Positions 1 through 11,804 are shown, counted from the first letter of the stretch. The stretch is DNA of 64,000 nucleotides from Phymatolithon calcareum (GCA_977006965.1 OZ345356.1:1860001-1924000); one strand, 5' to 3'. Translations and numbers: made by a program. The notes: generated by a model not told the origin, from the letters alone.

Positions 1-2
1 CC

Positions 3-209
3 CTCATCTGTGATACTGTTGCGGAGGTATCGCCGTCGGAAGAGAAAGCAGAGAACGAACACTTCCAACAGCAGTGCCCATTGCGCTGGCTTACACCGTC
101 AAAGAAAGGAAAAGTTGGATTCCAGAAGGCGACACTTCTTCAGAATTTCAATCAATTAAATCTGGAGCCTGTGTATGACACTGAGCCAAACACCTGTGGA
201 TACCCATGA
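3..209 (+). pseudogene. Coding-like fragment at window edge, unknown
   Basis: Frame 3 is open from the window edge for 68 codons to a TGA and its composition looks protein-coding (acidic/Lys-rich start, then a stretch with PLRWLTPSKKGKVGF). No family is recognised. It may be the upstream exon or a frameshifted part of the same gene as the ORF at 347-784, since the intervening 140 bases carry stops in all forward frames. It is cut by the window edge, so its start is unknown. Confidence 0.3.
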
Positions 210-346
210 GGGCATTCGAGCCGCTATACTCTCGCACATCCTGGTTGCTCCTGACGAGACTCACCAACCTTGGAGCTTGACCTTTCTCAAGACGCGAATT
301 CAAGGCGCGCGGTGACCTATTGCATCGTCGCTGGTTCAAGGGAAAC

Positions 347-784
347 ATGCCTTCCGAAACAAGAACGAAACTAGGCCACGGGGAGGCAACTGAATCCGAT
401 GCGCGCTCACCGCAGCATCAGGAACGTTCGGAGACACTCCAAAATCTTGAAGATAGTGATGCAGAAGGATTTCTTCAAAGAGCCAGGCAGTACTTAGATG
501 CGAGACCCGGAGCGTACTCCTTCCTTTTGTCGATTATTGAGAGAATGCACGAGCAGATGCTTGGTACGTCTGAAGCACAGCGTCAAGTTGGTCATCTCCT
601 TGAGGACAATCGACGGATGATAATCTGGTTTGCGGTTTTGGTACCATATTGGGTTTCGAAAAGTGTGGATTTTATTGCCTTGAGTACATTAACAACACAG
701 GACAAAGTTGTTACTAGTAGAAGCAGCGACCAGCTCCTTCTCCCTCCGAGGAAACGATGCAGATCGATGCAAACTGATATCTAA
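347..784 (+). CDS. Small ORF with a SIN3-PAH-like helix pair
   Basis: 145-aa ORF from ATG 347. After a charged, low-complexity N-terminus (residues 1-35), residues about 36-90 read like a paired amphipathic helix domain: A-x-x-F/Y-L in DAEGFLQRARQYLD, then AYSFLLSIIERM, then a V-G-H-L-L helix leading to F-x-V-L-V-P, matching the PAH pattern of SIN3-type corepressors. The C-terminus is basic (PPRKRCRS). A PAH domain would bind transcription-factor helices in the nucleus, but the resemblance is by eye only. It may be the last exon of a longer gene or a decayed copy, because coding-like sequence upstream (3-209) is out of frame. Confidence 0.35.
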   Translation: MPSETRTKLGHGEATESDARSPQHQERSETLQNLEDSDAEGFLQRARQYLDARPGAYSFLLSIIERMHEQMLGTSEAQRQVGHLLEDNRRMIIWFAVLVPYWVSKSVDFIALSTLTTQDKVVTSRSSDQLLLPPRKRCRSMQTDI

Positions 785-1449
785 GCAACACAGTCCACTG
801 TGCCTAGCATATGTGTATGCCTTGTACTCTCTGATATAAACCGAATACCAGTTCAAAATAAGCATACTCTTCGAGTCTCCAATGAGTCTTTAATCATAGA
901 CACTTGGCGATGTAGTTGAAAAGGAAAAAAGGGATGGACATTAGGTGTTTGCGCCAATTCTATATTGCAGAGTGAAACTAATTTTGAGCGATCGCTCGTT
1001 CAAGAGTTCACGGTTTTCAATCAAGCTCATGACCCTTCTAACCCATCCAGCCAACAAAGCGCTCCTAATTTCTCGCTGGAATGTGATATTAGCACAGTGG
1101 TGGGGCCTGCCCCAGAATTGCACTCTATGAGGTCTACAGAGTTTTCACAAGGCAATCAAGCGACGTGAATGTTACACTGAGCAATCCGGGCGATGAATAC
1201 TTGTTTGATTACTTCACGCCTCTCCTCGCCAAGAGGTGAAGTCAGTGTCGTTTATGTAGAAAAGCTGAACAGCCAAAATATTGCAATATCGTCAAGCACC
1301 GCACAAGTTGTGAGAGTGGCCGCACGAATACCGTCTGTATAATAAATGCCTTCTTGTAGACCTTTTGAGCTCGCGATTATTTTCTAGTGTGGAGAATTCG
1401 ACGAAAAGCCGCGAATTTGTAGCCCACGCACGAATTCTTGAAGTAAAAG
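785..1449. other. No gene recognised
   Basis: Short overlapping ORFs around 945-1168 exist in several frames at once, which argues against any of them. No repeat family or RNA gene recognised. Confidence 0.4.
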
Positions 1450-1553
1450 ACTAGATTATTACTTAAAGCTACGAACCCAACTGCTGATGTTTGGCGCAAC
1501 TGCTCGAGTACCAAGAAAATTTTGCTTGATTCTGTCCTAGGAAGAGTTTCTTT
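1450..1553 (-). mobile_element. LINE family E 3'-end relic (degenerate)
   Basis: The strand-reversed 3' signature of family E is recognisable though heavily mutated: a TAGATTATTACTTAAAG block, then CTGCTGATGTTTGGCGCAAC (consensus CTGCTGACGCTTGGGGCAAC), then GATTCTGTCCTAGGAAGAG. An old, non-coding 3' fragment. Confidence 0.6.
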
Positions 1554-2555
1554 TGGTGGGGGACAAGAGCAGTAGAGCGAATTTATGTCCCCGTCTCTTC
1601 AACTGACGATAAAATAAGAGGATCATACGGTGAGCATTTCAGCATTGGTGTCCGAACTTCAGTTCTGGATTCTGCATTATTCGGTGTCGTAATTAAGTTG
1701 ATATATTGGCGTCGCTAGCCATTAAGAAGATAAGCCGCGAACCTCTAATTATGACATTCGCGAGGCTGATGAACTTGTCTGAAGCGTATGTCTTGCGGAA
1801 CACGGACTGGAACGAGAACGTGCACCTCTTTTGGACGGGCTAAGAAATTCTAGTCGGTAACCTACAAGTGCCAAATGCAGTGCTCGTCGGAGCTCAATTG
1901 CATTTCGCGGAGATTCCAACTGACCGTCGGATCGCTGGCTGGTGTCTCCCCCTGCTCGCCACGTACGGTACGGGGTCTCGCCTCCCGCAATTGATAAACA
2001 ATTAATCTTCGCCGAGACCGTACCACTTACAAGGAGTTCTGCCTTGACGATGGAATTGGTTTGAGCTTGATGCCCCTCCTCTTCCGTCGTGCCGGCATCG
2101 TCGACTACCCTAAATCGTGCGTCGAGAACAAGCTATCATGCGATGATCCCGCGCAGCAGGCGTAAGCCGGGTCTCTTTTGCCCATGAATTCCTAGAAACG
2201 CGTTGGTAACTTTTTTGTGGATTTTTATATTTTTAAAAATGCCATTTTTTATTTGGAAGGGGTATTTAAAAACTTTTTTTAAACATAAAAATCTAAAACT
2301 TTTCTGCTTCGTAGCCCTCCAGGCCGACAACCTTATTGCCCACGTGTCGTGAAGTCTATACCACGTGTCCCAACTTGAGGAAATTCGTCACCATTCTATC
2401 ATCTCACATTCATTAAAATTGCTTTTTTCCTCTGCGAGATATTGCCTTAACGTTTAAAATGTCCGTCTTCTGCGCATTTACCTTACGCCTCAGCATCGAG
2501 AAATGAAACTTCGACACATACAGTTTTTCGCACAGAGATTGTACACGTGTATAGC
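1554..2555. other. Intergenic, probably old repeat debris
   Basis: No convincing ORF. 2340-2460 contains CCCAACTTGAGGAAA followed by ATTCATTAAAATTGC, weakly like the reverse of the family C 3' end seen at 62575-62700. 2205-2300 is an A/T-rich tract with homopolymer runs. Confidence 0.3.
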
Positions 2556-4258
2556 ACTTGGAAAAGCGGGCCACGCAAGGAAAATCATTGAGACAGCCAT
2601 TGATATGAAGCTGCGCACAGTATACTCAAACAACTGGTGTCAGCTACTGAGCTACTAAAAGAGGATCAGAGATGTGTAGCAGTATTGGACCTTAAGGCTG
2701 CCTACGACACAGTACCGAGAGTACACTTGGTGAACAGAATGAGACAAGTACTGCCCAAGGAGATCTGCGCAATGGCCGAGGCGTTCTTGACACCATCCTG
2801 GGTAGCAACAATTGGTGATGCGAACAGGAACTGGTTTCTAGTGGACAGGGGGGTCCCACAAGGGTCCCCTCTCAGTCCAAGCCTCTACAACATCTTCATG
2901 GATGAATTCGCAGAGCGAATGAGCCGGGCATCAAAAACCTGGGCTGAAGTACCGGCTATCCTCTTCGCAGACGATGTTCTTCTCTCTGCGAAATCACCCG
3001 CTGCACTGCAAGGACTATTGGATATAGCTACCCAGTGGGCACAAGAGCGAGATATGACTTGGAACACTAAACAAGGGAAAAGCGAAGTCCTCGAATCAGA
3101 GGAAACATTGGGCAAGACATTCAAGCTAGCGAACAAGGTACTAGCACGAGTTCCGGAGGTCACGTACCTTGGAGTATCCCTAGACCCCGGAGGAGTCACA
3201 GATACGTTAATGATGCAACGACTAAGAAAGCAAGGACGGCCGTGTACGAGTTGCGTACACTGGGAGTGTTCAAGAAAGGGCTGAGTATACAGAAGTGTAT
3301 TCAGATATACAAAGCGCTAGTACAGCCACGCTGGGAGTACGCAATGCACTTAACGCCCTGGACAGAAGACGTACAAAATGCCGTCAAGGAAGTAGAAGCA
3401 ACATTCTTCAATCAAGTATTCGGGCCACTGGTCCGAGGAAGGACGGATAGGCTCCGTCTCCTGTGCCGGATCCAGGCGGCCGCACATCGACGAGAAATCT
3501 TGGCCTTCAAAATGCTGAGAAGGAACAAGGCGAAAGAACGTATGTATTCAAAAGAAGTGCCCGAAAGAAGAAACAACCATGAATGGCAGTACACGAGGAA
3601 AGATATCGCCGCGATGGAGACCAGAGAGCCGTTCGGTGAAGCTGTAAAGCATATCCAAACAAACCAATCGTCGCAAGCACTTCGATCGAAATTTCTGGAA
3701 ATGGAAGGAGACCGCCTAGAATCGAAGCGGAAAAGAAAGATACCATACGACAAGACAAGAGAATTGCCGGCAATCCTCAAGTTCCCCAAGGTGAAGCACA
3801 GACAACTCGCGCTGCAGTATGCCTGTGGCAGATTCCCACAGGTGTCAACAACAAGTATGACTGAAGAATTCGGCACCAGAGCCAGAGAGCATATGGAGAC
3901 CCTTGAACGCACCCTAGCAGGGTACGAACTTGAAGGAGAAAAACGACTGGAAACAGAAAACGCGCTGGATGAGCTCTTACTATTTAGCAAGACACTCATA
4001 GAACGCATGGAGACCGAAGAAGGCCTGTATTAATCCGCAGAAGGCAAGACAAAAAGTGGTCTAGTCTAAGCACCAACAATCCCGTAGAGGACTGAAATAG
4101 GATTACTTTGAGTCCTGAGTTTTCCCGTCCGCCATTCTGGTGGACGTTTTGCGAGCTACACAAGGGTAGGTAGCATCAGAGGAAGCCTTGCCCATATCTT
4201 CGGAAGTCTGTGAGGCTTTTAAATAAACTTGAAAGGAAAAAAAAACTTGGAAAAGCGG
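2556..4258 (+). mobile_element. LINE family D, 5'-truncated, with perfect 14-bp TSD
   Basis: Element 2570-4244 is flanked by ACTTGGAAAAGCGG at 2556-2569 and 4245-4258, a perfect 14-bp target-site duplication. The 3' UTR is about 210 nt after the stop at 4033 and ends in TTTTAAATAAACTTGAAAGG plus a run of A. The element starts inside the RT domain, so it is 5'-truncated. The same 3' UTR ends the copies at 9815-10378 and 11300-11508, which defines the family. Confidence 0.9.
2570..4033 (+). pseudogene. LINE D reverse transcriptase plus C-terminal region, frameshifted
   Basis: RT of a non-LTR retrotransposon. HARKIIETAID (RT block 2) starts directly at the TSD. Then follow LDLKAAYDTVPR (motif A, catalytic Asp), RGVPQGSPLSPSLYNIFMD (motif B), LFADDVLL (motif C, catalytic DD) and YLGVSLDPGGVT. 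The frame jumps near 3240 and the C-terminal region continues to 4033: W-E-Y-A-M-H-L-T-P-W, then RHRQLALQYACGRFPQVSTT, the core shared with families B and E. There is a deletion/frameshift near 2610-2640. No RNase H or Cys cluster is seen. Not functional as it stands. Confidence 0.85.
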
Positions 4259-4473
4259 AAGAATGGCGCTCCAAATTCCCATCCGCCCATACAAACCGCT
4301 CACGAGGATCGCTTTGGCACCGCAATTCGGACAGCGCTCTCTCATTGCGTGAGATCGAGAGGGAGCGGTGCTAGTGGGCCGGCAGGAAGGTGAAACAGAA
4401 TGGGGCAGATGGAGCGGCATGACGGTTTGTGACTCTCCACTTACGATGCAGCAATTTACATGTCTTGATTGCA

Positions 4474-4836
4474 ATGCGTGGATGGTGCCTTTTCATAGCT
4501 TTCGAACGAATCGAAGCGGCTCTCGCTCGATCAACGGGAAATGATATTGAAAGGGAGCAGTGCGGCTGTTTGTTTGCATGGGACTACGACCTGCACTGCA
4601 ATGGTTTACGGTGGGGATCTTGTTCGTGGATTGCTGGAGAAAGAACGGAAGCTGCGCTTGTACGGTGTTTGGAACGTGAGTCTGCATGGGGAAAGATGCA
4701 TCGGGTGTTTTATGTAGGACTTATGGAACAGCGATGTGACGATTTTTGGGTGGTTGAACCGTGTACGACATTTTCTCGTATGCTAAATATTCATGAAACA
4801 TTAATGTACTCAAATCTTCGCTACGCACATTATTAA
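4474..4836 (+). CDS. Hypothetical ORF with weak internal repeat
   Basis: 120-aa ORF from ATG 4474. Two segments resemble each other (FERIEAALARSTGNDIERE and GERTEAALVRCLERESAWG), and the DNA shows a matching internal similarity. A related GAGATCGAGAGGGAGCGG motif lies just upstream on the same strand (about 4350), so the ORF may simply run through a degenerate repeat. No family recognised and no homologue in the window. The rest of 4259-5059 holds nothing I can name. Confidence 0.25.
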   Translation: MRGWCLFIAFERIEAALARSTGNDIEREQCGCLFAWDYDLHCNGLRWGSCSWIAGERTEAALVRCLERESAWGKMHRVFYVGLMEQRCDDFWVVEPCTTFSRMLNIHETLMYSNLRYAHY

Positions 4837-5059
4837 GTAAATCTAAGAACGATATCTGGGTTCGACCACAAAACTACGATGAGTACTACTGCTCGATGTA
4901 CCGTGTTCCTATGCAGAGTAATTTGCCTTCCCTGAACTAACCGCTTTACTCAGCAATGCCACTCTCGACACTCATTCGTCCGAGTACTACTTGTGATGAT
5001 GATGCTAGTTCGAACGAATGTTCAAGGAGCTCGGGTGCTTGACAAGCATACCAGAGAGA

Positions 5060-5400
5060 GCTGGGGCAAAGGACAGACTCTCCAAAGAAGACAGCGCCTA
5101 GACTAAGCGAGCACTCGACGAGCTCCTAACCATGTTTTAGGCTGTGGACAAGTAAGGACTACCCGCAACTTGAAATTACTGCGTGTTACAGGACAGGGGA
5201 GTAACTTTCCCCCTCGAGGTCCTGAAGGAGACCAGAGGTGGGGGTTTTTTTTGGCCACTGAGTCGTGTTACACCAACAAGAAAAGAAAATCCCTTCAGGA
5301 CAGAATCTAGCCAGAACCCCTTGGCCTTAGGAAAGTTGCCCCGAGCGTCAGCAGATGCGTTGGTAACTTTTAAATAAAAATCTACCGTTCTTCTTCTATC
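5060..5400 (+). mobile_element. LINE family E 3' end (short copy)
   Basis: Begins in the last codons of the family E ORF (KDRLSKEDS-A, ALDELLTMF, partly frameshifted) and continues through the typical 3' UTR: CCCCTCGAGGTCC, CCAGAGGTGGG, GTTACACCAACAAG, GCGTCAGCAGATGCGTTGG, AACTTTTAAATAAAAATCTACC and a short TTC run. Compare the near-complete element at 33130-35880. Confidence 0.8.
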
Positions 5401-7236
5401 TATCAATCACATTTAATCCTTTCCGCTTCACCTATTGGCCAGCACAGACGAGCGCAATTTAAATTCGTTTTCACGTACAGCACGTGCTCCATCCAAGCCG
5501 TAGCGCCAGAACGACCCACGCGCAAATATCAGCAGTGCAGTCTGAATCTTCCGCACCACACAGCCGCCGCATCCATCCCCTTCCGTTCCAAGTTTCAAAT
5601 CGCGCAGAAGCGCCCCTTCCATTCGTTCCCAAGCAGTGCGCGATTCCCTTCCGAACCGTACCGCCGGTGCCAACCCGTCCAGCTGTTGCATCTATCCCTA
5701 ATCCTTTCATGTCCCTACCAGTGTGCGAGCGTCTCTTCCGGTCGATGCCGACCAATGCTCGAGTACTATCCGAATCGCGTTTCCATAGAAACCGATTGAC
5801 CTGCCTGTCGTCCAGATAGTGATTTAATGTCGGAAAACGGACGACGATGTCGTTGGCGTGCGGATCCGCTGACGAACGGACGCTAACGCGTGAACCGAAG
5901 GAAGAGCTTGATCTTGCAGAGGACACGACAGGCTTGGTTTTCGAACGAAGAATCCAACTTAGAACAGAGAGGGTAGCTTAGGATAGAGACTTGGAAACGG
6001 ACGGGACCTGCAAATGCAAAACGTTAAACGTCTTGCAGAGTTCCAGTCAATCGTCGGACTGCGAACTGGTTCTTCCCTGGATCGCGACGCCAGGTACGGA
6101 AACTTGCCTTTCGCTATAGGCGAACGTAGGTTCTTCACCGATGTGGTGGATGGGTTGAATGAAAAAGGGGTTTACCTTGACGAAACAGAATGGAATGACG
6201 TAAATTGATGATGATCCTCCTCCTCAAACTCAGCGATGCCAAACTCCTAAAGTATAGGCTCACTAAACGATTTATCACACTGTATTCTACTCAGAAGCCA
6301 AGACCCAACTGGTGTGCTCAAGTCGGTCTCGAGTAAAAGCACCTAGAGGTCCACGTACACTCATCCAACCGAAAACAAACATCGCCAAAAGTGCGACATT
6401 TGACGCAAAATTAATGTCATAAGGCTTTCGTAGCCTTCCTAGTGCACAAAACTCCCTAACGAATACACGGACAAGGCTTCCTCACAGCGAAATTCTATCT
6501 TATTATTTCACAAGTCCTCAACACCACCAGACGCTGAAAACAGAGCAACTTGAGTCTCGGTCACAACTCTACCTAACAATTATGTTTCCTAATCACAACT
6601 AAGTTACAATCTACTTTTCTTCATCTTGAAATCACAATTGTTTCACTCTTATTCATCTTCTCCAGCTCCAGTATCCATCAGCTGCTATGTTTTCTTCTTC
6701 GTAGTAAATTCTGCCAAGTAGGCAGCAAAACTTGGCAGCACAAAATAGTCTTGATATTTTGACAAAACTTCGGGGCTGGGGCTCGAAAAGAGAAGCAAGC
6801 TCGGAGGGACAACGAGAAGCTACCTCGCTTTCTCAGGATCTGGTCGCAATACTGCCGCTCTTCTTCTATGCTCGTGTTGTGCAATACAAACAGAGTCTGC
6901 GCTCGCACATTCAAGGAGCAATCTCAAATCTCACATTCGCAATTTGCCGACATATTTGAAACGTCTCTTAATGAGCGCAATAATGAATGCTTATTCCTCT
7001 ATGGGGCTAGCAAGCAGTGCTTTCTATTTTTCCTCTACTTAGATTACGGCAGAACGTTAATCCTGATATCGAATTGTAAACACGCTTCAGCTCCGCCTGT
7101 AGCTCGTTATTAGAGGATTCCAGCCGAAGCAATGGTGGTGGTTCCTCGATTCGTGAGTCCACGTGGACGACCAGAATGTTGGACTTTGATGAGGGTTTTT
7201 TTTGAGGAAATTACTTATATATTCACCATGTTTGCC
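5401..7236. other. No recognised gene; two weak ORFs
   Basis: 5440-5930 is GC-richer than its surroundings and open on both strands (minus strand 5471-5975 has no ATG; plus strand 5484-5819), so neither can be chosen. A 64-aa ORF at 6014-6208 looks moderately coding (LDRDARYGNLPFAIGERRFF) but has no recognisable family. 6210-7236 is AT-rich and shows nothing. Confidence 0.3.
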
Positions 7237-7676
7237 GTATTTAAGAAAGGGCGACGAAAAGAAATAATTGAGTTATGGGTAAAGGAAGAAGAGGGAAAAT
7301 TGCTCGAGATACCAACTGATTCGAACAATCTACCAGTGGTTCTCCGCGTAAGAGAAAGGTCTACACTGTTGCGATGCATACGGCTGATATTCAACAGAGC
7401 ACCTCTTTGGAGAAAATCAGTACTAGGCGCAAATTTTGGTTTCACAGTCGTGATTGAGCTGGTCGGGCTCCAACGCATTCTATCTTCATCCAAGATTAGT
7501 CCTGAAATTGAATATGAATGTAAGCGACTCACTAGAGCACTTGTCGAGAGAGAAATACAAATCAAGGATATAGTGAACAGTCAAACTATGTTAGCTTAGA
7601 AAATCGTGCGAAAGCGGCCCTGTTACTCTTGAAGAGAAGCCTTGGGAGCTTTTAAAATAAATCAACAAATATCCTA
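7237..7676 (+). mobile_element. LINE family A (A2 type) 3' fragment
   Basis: Coding from about 7237 to 7599 is the family A C-terminus: RCIRLIFNRAPLWRKSVLG, EYECKRLTRALVEREIQIK, closing before the UTR. The 3' UTR reads GCGGCCCTGTTACTC, CTTGGGAGCTTTTAAAATAA and ends ATCAACAAATATCC, the A2 tail. No clean TSD found. Confidence 0.8.
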
Positions 7677-8716
7677 TTTACTAATATTCTCACTTTGCAC
7701 ATATGCAATTATGATATGTCCATTACAGCGCCCAGGGTCGACTTTATTATATGAGGTCCTAAAAAATCTAGAAATATGTTGAAAAATGCATTTTTCAACA
7801 AATTTCTAGATACTTGCTTCAAAGACCTTTTTTGGCAGAAGCTACGGGTGGAGTGATGAAAGCGTGTTTTACTGCTCTGCACAACAGGAAGTGAGCAACC
7901 TTTCAATGGTTCATGAAACACAGGAGAGGATTTTACAGATTCTTTAGTCTCAAATAGTGTCGAGAAAACTCTACCAAACGAGGTAGAACAGGTCGGGCAC
8001 CTCAGGACGATTATTCCCGGTGCCTCGCTCGCAGAACCGGCGCGTGGCGGCACAGTGGTAGTGCGGCCGTACGCGTGAACTGCTGATTGAGCGGGTGGCG
8101 CCTCCCAGGCGTACTCAGTTACGGGGGGAGACGGTGTGTGTAGTAGGATGTGTGTACTTTTACTTGATTCCGACTTGCCGAGTTTAATGAGATGGGAAAC
8201 TATTCTAGCTTATATAGTATCCATCTACAGGGGGGAGCTCGAGACTGATTTGGCTTAGACTGTCGTATATTGCAGACAGTTAACCGCACGCTAATCGAGA
8301 TGTTTCGGTTCGCAACGTATGCGTGCCGTTAGGTGCAAAGCATTGGAAAAAATAATTGCTATTGTAATTATTTAAATTATTGTTCCAATAATTTATTCCT
8401 GAGTCGCGCATATTTATTGTATTTATTGTGATCTTCGTGGTTACGACAATTATTTTATTTATTTGAAAGCATTATTTACTCGAGAACGCTCGACTAAGTC
8501 TACGTTTCTGGGGGAGAATGACAGCATTTTGGCCCGACGATTATATTGTTTATTTGGGCCCGATGGTATTCTTGAACAGTAAAGTGACATGTTTGTCATC
8601 GATAGCACATGACGTGTCGGCTGCGGACTCCTCATTTAGGATTATGAAAACCATGGCAATCAACACAGTACAACGGGAACTGCGTACCAGGCGAGCACCG
8701 TTTGGTAGCACCCAAG
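7677..8716. other. No gene recognised; TATA-like site near 8202
   Basis: 8035-8110 is GC-rich (GTGGCGGCACAGTGGTAGTGCG), superficially like a tRNA A box but without a B box at the right distance. AGCTTATATAGTATCC near 8200 recurs as AGTTTATATAGTATCC near 43235, so both may belong to a repeated promoter or LTR-like piece. 8340-8480 is very AT-rich; CAATAATTTATTCCT occurs here and again near 9124, either side of the BED-finger ORF. Confidence 0.3.
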
Positions 8717-9037
8717 ATGCCGCGAGTTTTCGGTAAGCATGTTCGCGATGAGTTTTTCACACAGTCGGATCCCAACTCCGCTTTGTGGACTTGCAAATGT
8801 GGAACGCGACGGAAAGATTCTGGACGGGGCTACACCAATTTTGTGAGTCACGTTCAATCCGAGCATCCAAGCGACTTAAACGTTTTATGCGCTGAGAAAG
8901 AGTCGAGCACAAATACCTTACGAGTTTCGAAACCTATCTCTCTGTTTTATCCTCGCAAAACGTTGCATGCCCACGGCTGGCTAGAGTTTATCGTCAAAGG
9001 CCTGCTGCCGTTTACTGTCGCCGAGAACCCTATTTAG
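8717..9037 (+). pseudogene. hAT-type transposase N-terminus with BED zinc finger, truncated
   Basis: 106-aa ORF from ATG 8717. Residues about 24-50 form a BED finger: W-T-C-K-C-G-T-R-R-K, then F-V-S-H-V-Q-S-E-H-P (C-x-C...H-x4-H). About 45 residues later, HGWLEFIVKGLLPFTVAENP matches the hAT segment that follows the BED finger (G-W-x-x-x-x-x-x-x-L-P-F-x-x-V-E). The catalytic core is missing: the ORF stops where the intact protein would continue. The flanking AATAATTTATTCCT repeats (8386, 9124) could be element-end remnants. Confidence 0.6.
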
Positions 9038-9800
9038 ACGTCAATGCTATCGTGACAGAAAGCAGCTAGATGGATCCAATAATTGGGAATAACCAGTTAT
9101 TTATTCCTCACTGAACTTAAATACAATAATTTATTCCTTCTGCGCTCAACAGTCTTGATATTTATTCTCGACACTGCGCGAGAAAAGAATAAAAATAAAT
9201 AAATAATTCCAATGCTCTGGTTAGGTGCTGGCAATGTAGCGTAAGATTTGGGGATAGTCTCGAGAGCTGTGCTCGGTGTTCTGCACAGCGACCTCTTGTT
9301 TCGGTTAGGTCTTCTGTAGGCTATTGTCGGTACGCAACCGACAATATTGATTGTCTTCTCGTCTTGAACGTCAATCACGGGTGATCGTTGCTTGACCGTT
9401 GACTGGCTCGATGAGGGTGTGCCAGTCTGCGCACATATAACCGATGGATGAACGGTTCATATGTCGAGGGAGCACTGTCTGCCTGGCTGACGATCGATGA
9501 GAGATGATAGGTACTTCTCGCAGGATCGAATCTGCGACAAATAGGGACATATTTTTAGCGTCGCTGGCAAACTGTCCATTCATTTCGTAGGGTTGAGCTT
9601 TTTTCCGAAGTGGTTGACGAGGGTGAGAGTGAGGGTGGTAATGAAGATGGATCTGCCCCCGGACGTCAATCTAAACTGCAAAAAATTGCTTGACACTGTA
9701 AACGGTCATTTAAAAGGTCGCCCGCTGAGGTTTTCACTCAGTTACTTGATCAGAAATTACAGTTACTGTAATACCGTGCTACACCTGTGAGCAGACTGAC
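9038..9800. other. No gene recognised
   Basis: AT-rich around 9070-9210 with runs of AATAAATAA; otherwise no ORF or repeat that I can support. Confidence 0.35.
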
Positions 9801-10392
9801 ACCGCCGAACGAGTTTTTTTTTTTTTTCCTTTCAAGTTTATTTAAAAGCTCCACAGACTTCCGAAGATATGGGCAAGGCTTCCTCTGATGCTACCTACCT
9901 TTGTGTAGCTCACAAAACGTCCACCAGAATGGCGGACGGGAAAACTCAGGACTCAAAGTAGTCCTATTTCAGTCCTCTACGGGATTGTTGGTGCTTGGTC
10001 TCGACCACTTTTTGTCTTGCCTTCTGCGGATTAATACAAGCCTTCTTCGGTCTCCATGCGTTCTATGAGTGTCTTGCTAAATAGTAAGAGCTCATCCAGC
10101 GCCTTTTCTGTTTCCAGTCGTTTTTCTCCTTCAAGTTCGTACCCTGCTAACGTGCGTTCAAGGGTTTCCATATGCTCTCTGGCTCTGGTGCCGAATTCTT
10201 CAGTCATACTTGTTGTTGACACCTGTGGGAATCTACCGCAGGCATACTGCAGCGCGAGTTGTCTGTGCTTCACCTTGGGGAACTTGAGGATTGCCGGCAA
10301 TTCTCTTGTCTTGTCGTACGGTATCTTTCTTTTCCGCTTCGATTCTAGGCGGTCTCCTTCCATTTCCAGAAATTTCGAACCGCCGAACGAGT
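9801..10392 (-). mobile_element. LINE family D 3' fragment with perfect 14-bp TSD
   Basis: 564-bp insertion (9815-10378) flanked by ACCGCCGAACGAGT at 9801-9814 and 10379-10392. Reading the minus strand, it holds the last 110 codons of the family D ORF (10031-10363: MEGDRLESKRKRK to METEEGLY), intact and nearly identical to residues in the copy ending at 4033 (the last residue of the N/K pair before ALDELL differs), then the UTR and poly(A) at 9815. Confidence 0.92.
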
Positions 10393-10514
10393 GCGATGGA
10401 CCTGAGCTAGGGGACTGTCAGCAAAACTGTTTATCATAAGTGCACCTGTGCAAAGTGAGTATATTAGTAAACACGGCAAACTTGGTGAGTATCTAAGTAA
10501 TTCGTCCTTTTATT

Positions 10515-11550
10515 CAATTAAAGTTTATTTAAAAGCTTCACAGTCTTACGAATATACGAGCAAGGCTTCCTCAGTTGCTAGCTTTCAGTGTGCAGACTGT
10601 TGAAACCTAGCGCCTGTCATAGGCGGTGGGGAAAGTTTGGAACGTAGATCGTCCTACCTTCTATGAGGTGTTCTTGTGGGTTCGCTGCTCGTGTTCCCGC
10701 AATTAGGCTTCGTGTCCTGAAGTATATCTACGTAACTTCTCGTATCTTGACCTCAGAGCAGCCTTTCTTCGTTTTCCATGCACTCGATGATGGTCTTGCT
10801 GAATAGCAGAAGCTCGTTAAGTGCTTTCTCGGTATGCAGTCGTTTCTCTCCGTTCAGGTCATGTCCTGACAGATTGTTTACCAGGGTTTCCGTATGCTAC
10901 TGAACTCGGTTTCTAAATTTTTCAATCATGCTTGTTGTCGACACCTGCGGAAATCTTCCGCAGATGTCCTGAAGCGCTAATTGGCCCTGCTTCACTTTCG
11001 GGAGTTTGATGATTTCTGGTACTTCGCTCGTCTATTCGTACGTGATTCTCCTCTTCCTATTCAATTCGAGAGGATCACCTTCTATTGTAATGAATATTGA
11101 TGTAAGCATTTCAGCAGATTTTTTTACATGAATGTGTTTGGTAGTTTCCGCAAACGGTTCTCTGTTTCCCATAGCGACAATGTCCTTTCTGGTAGACTGG
11201 AGCTCTTGGCTGGTTCCGCTCTCAGGCGGCTATTGTAGGTACCTTTTTTCATTGTCCTTTGTTCTCTTCAGCATCTTGATGCAGCACTGCCGTCTTCATT
11301 TTTTTCCTTTCAAGTTTATTTAAAAGCTCCACAGACTTCCGAAGATATGGGCATGGCTTCCTCTGATGCTACCTACCTTTGTGCAGCTCACGAAACGTCC
11401 ACCAGAATGGCGGACGGGAAAACTCAGGACTCAAAGTAGTCCTATCTCAGTTCTCTACGGGATTGTTGGTGCTTGAACTCGACCACTTTTTGCCTTGCAT
11501 TCTGCGGAACTGCCGTCTTCATGTTCTCACACGCGCCAGAAGCACAGATC
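10515..11550 (-). mobile_element. Older LINE family D copy, decayed and interrupted
   Basis: On the minus strand the sequence follows the family D C-terminus (LNGEKRLHTEKALNELLLFS, then the core near 10960) and 3' UTR (AAGCTTTTAAATAAACTTTAAT at 10515-10545), but with many substitutions and stops. A younger family D copy (11300-11508) is inserted in it, so the old copy resumes at 11523. Confidence 0.7.
11286..11522 (-). mobile_element. LINE D 209-bp 3' tail inserted in an older LINE D, 14-bp TSD
   Basis: Insertion 11300-11508 is flanked by ACTGCCGTCTTCAT at 11286-11299 and 11509-11522. It contains only 3' UTR and poly(A), no coding sequence. Confidence 0.92.
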
Positions 11551-11554
11551 ACAT

Positions 11555-11797
11555 AACTTACTGTGGGATTACCGCGGTGATCGAACTAGTCGCCTTACAA
11601 CGTACTCTAGCGTCGTCGAAGATGAGGACAGAAATTGAATTTGAGTGCAAGAGACTCACAGGAGTTTTTGTTGGGAGAGAATTACGAATCAAGAACGTTT
11701 TGAGTAGCCAGACGACTTTAGCGTAGAGATAATCGCAAGAGCTGCCCCGTTACTCCAAGGTGAGGCTTTGGGAGCTCTCAAAATAAAATCATCAAAT
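11555..11797 (+). mobile_element. LINE family A (A1) 3' fragment
   Basis: Starts mid-codon in the C-terminal region (CGITAVIELVALQRTLASSK, FECKRLTG) and ends with the A1 tail CTCTCAAAATAAAATCATCA-AATATCCCC at 11797. Only CATAAC is shared by the two flanks, so the TSD is unclear. Confidence 0.8.
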
Positions 11798-11804
11798 ATC
11801 CCCA

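Noticed and set aside
8035-8110. Possible tRNA-like or SINE head (CAGTGGTAGTGCG)
   Set aside because: No B box at a suitable distance and no tail or TSD.
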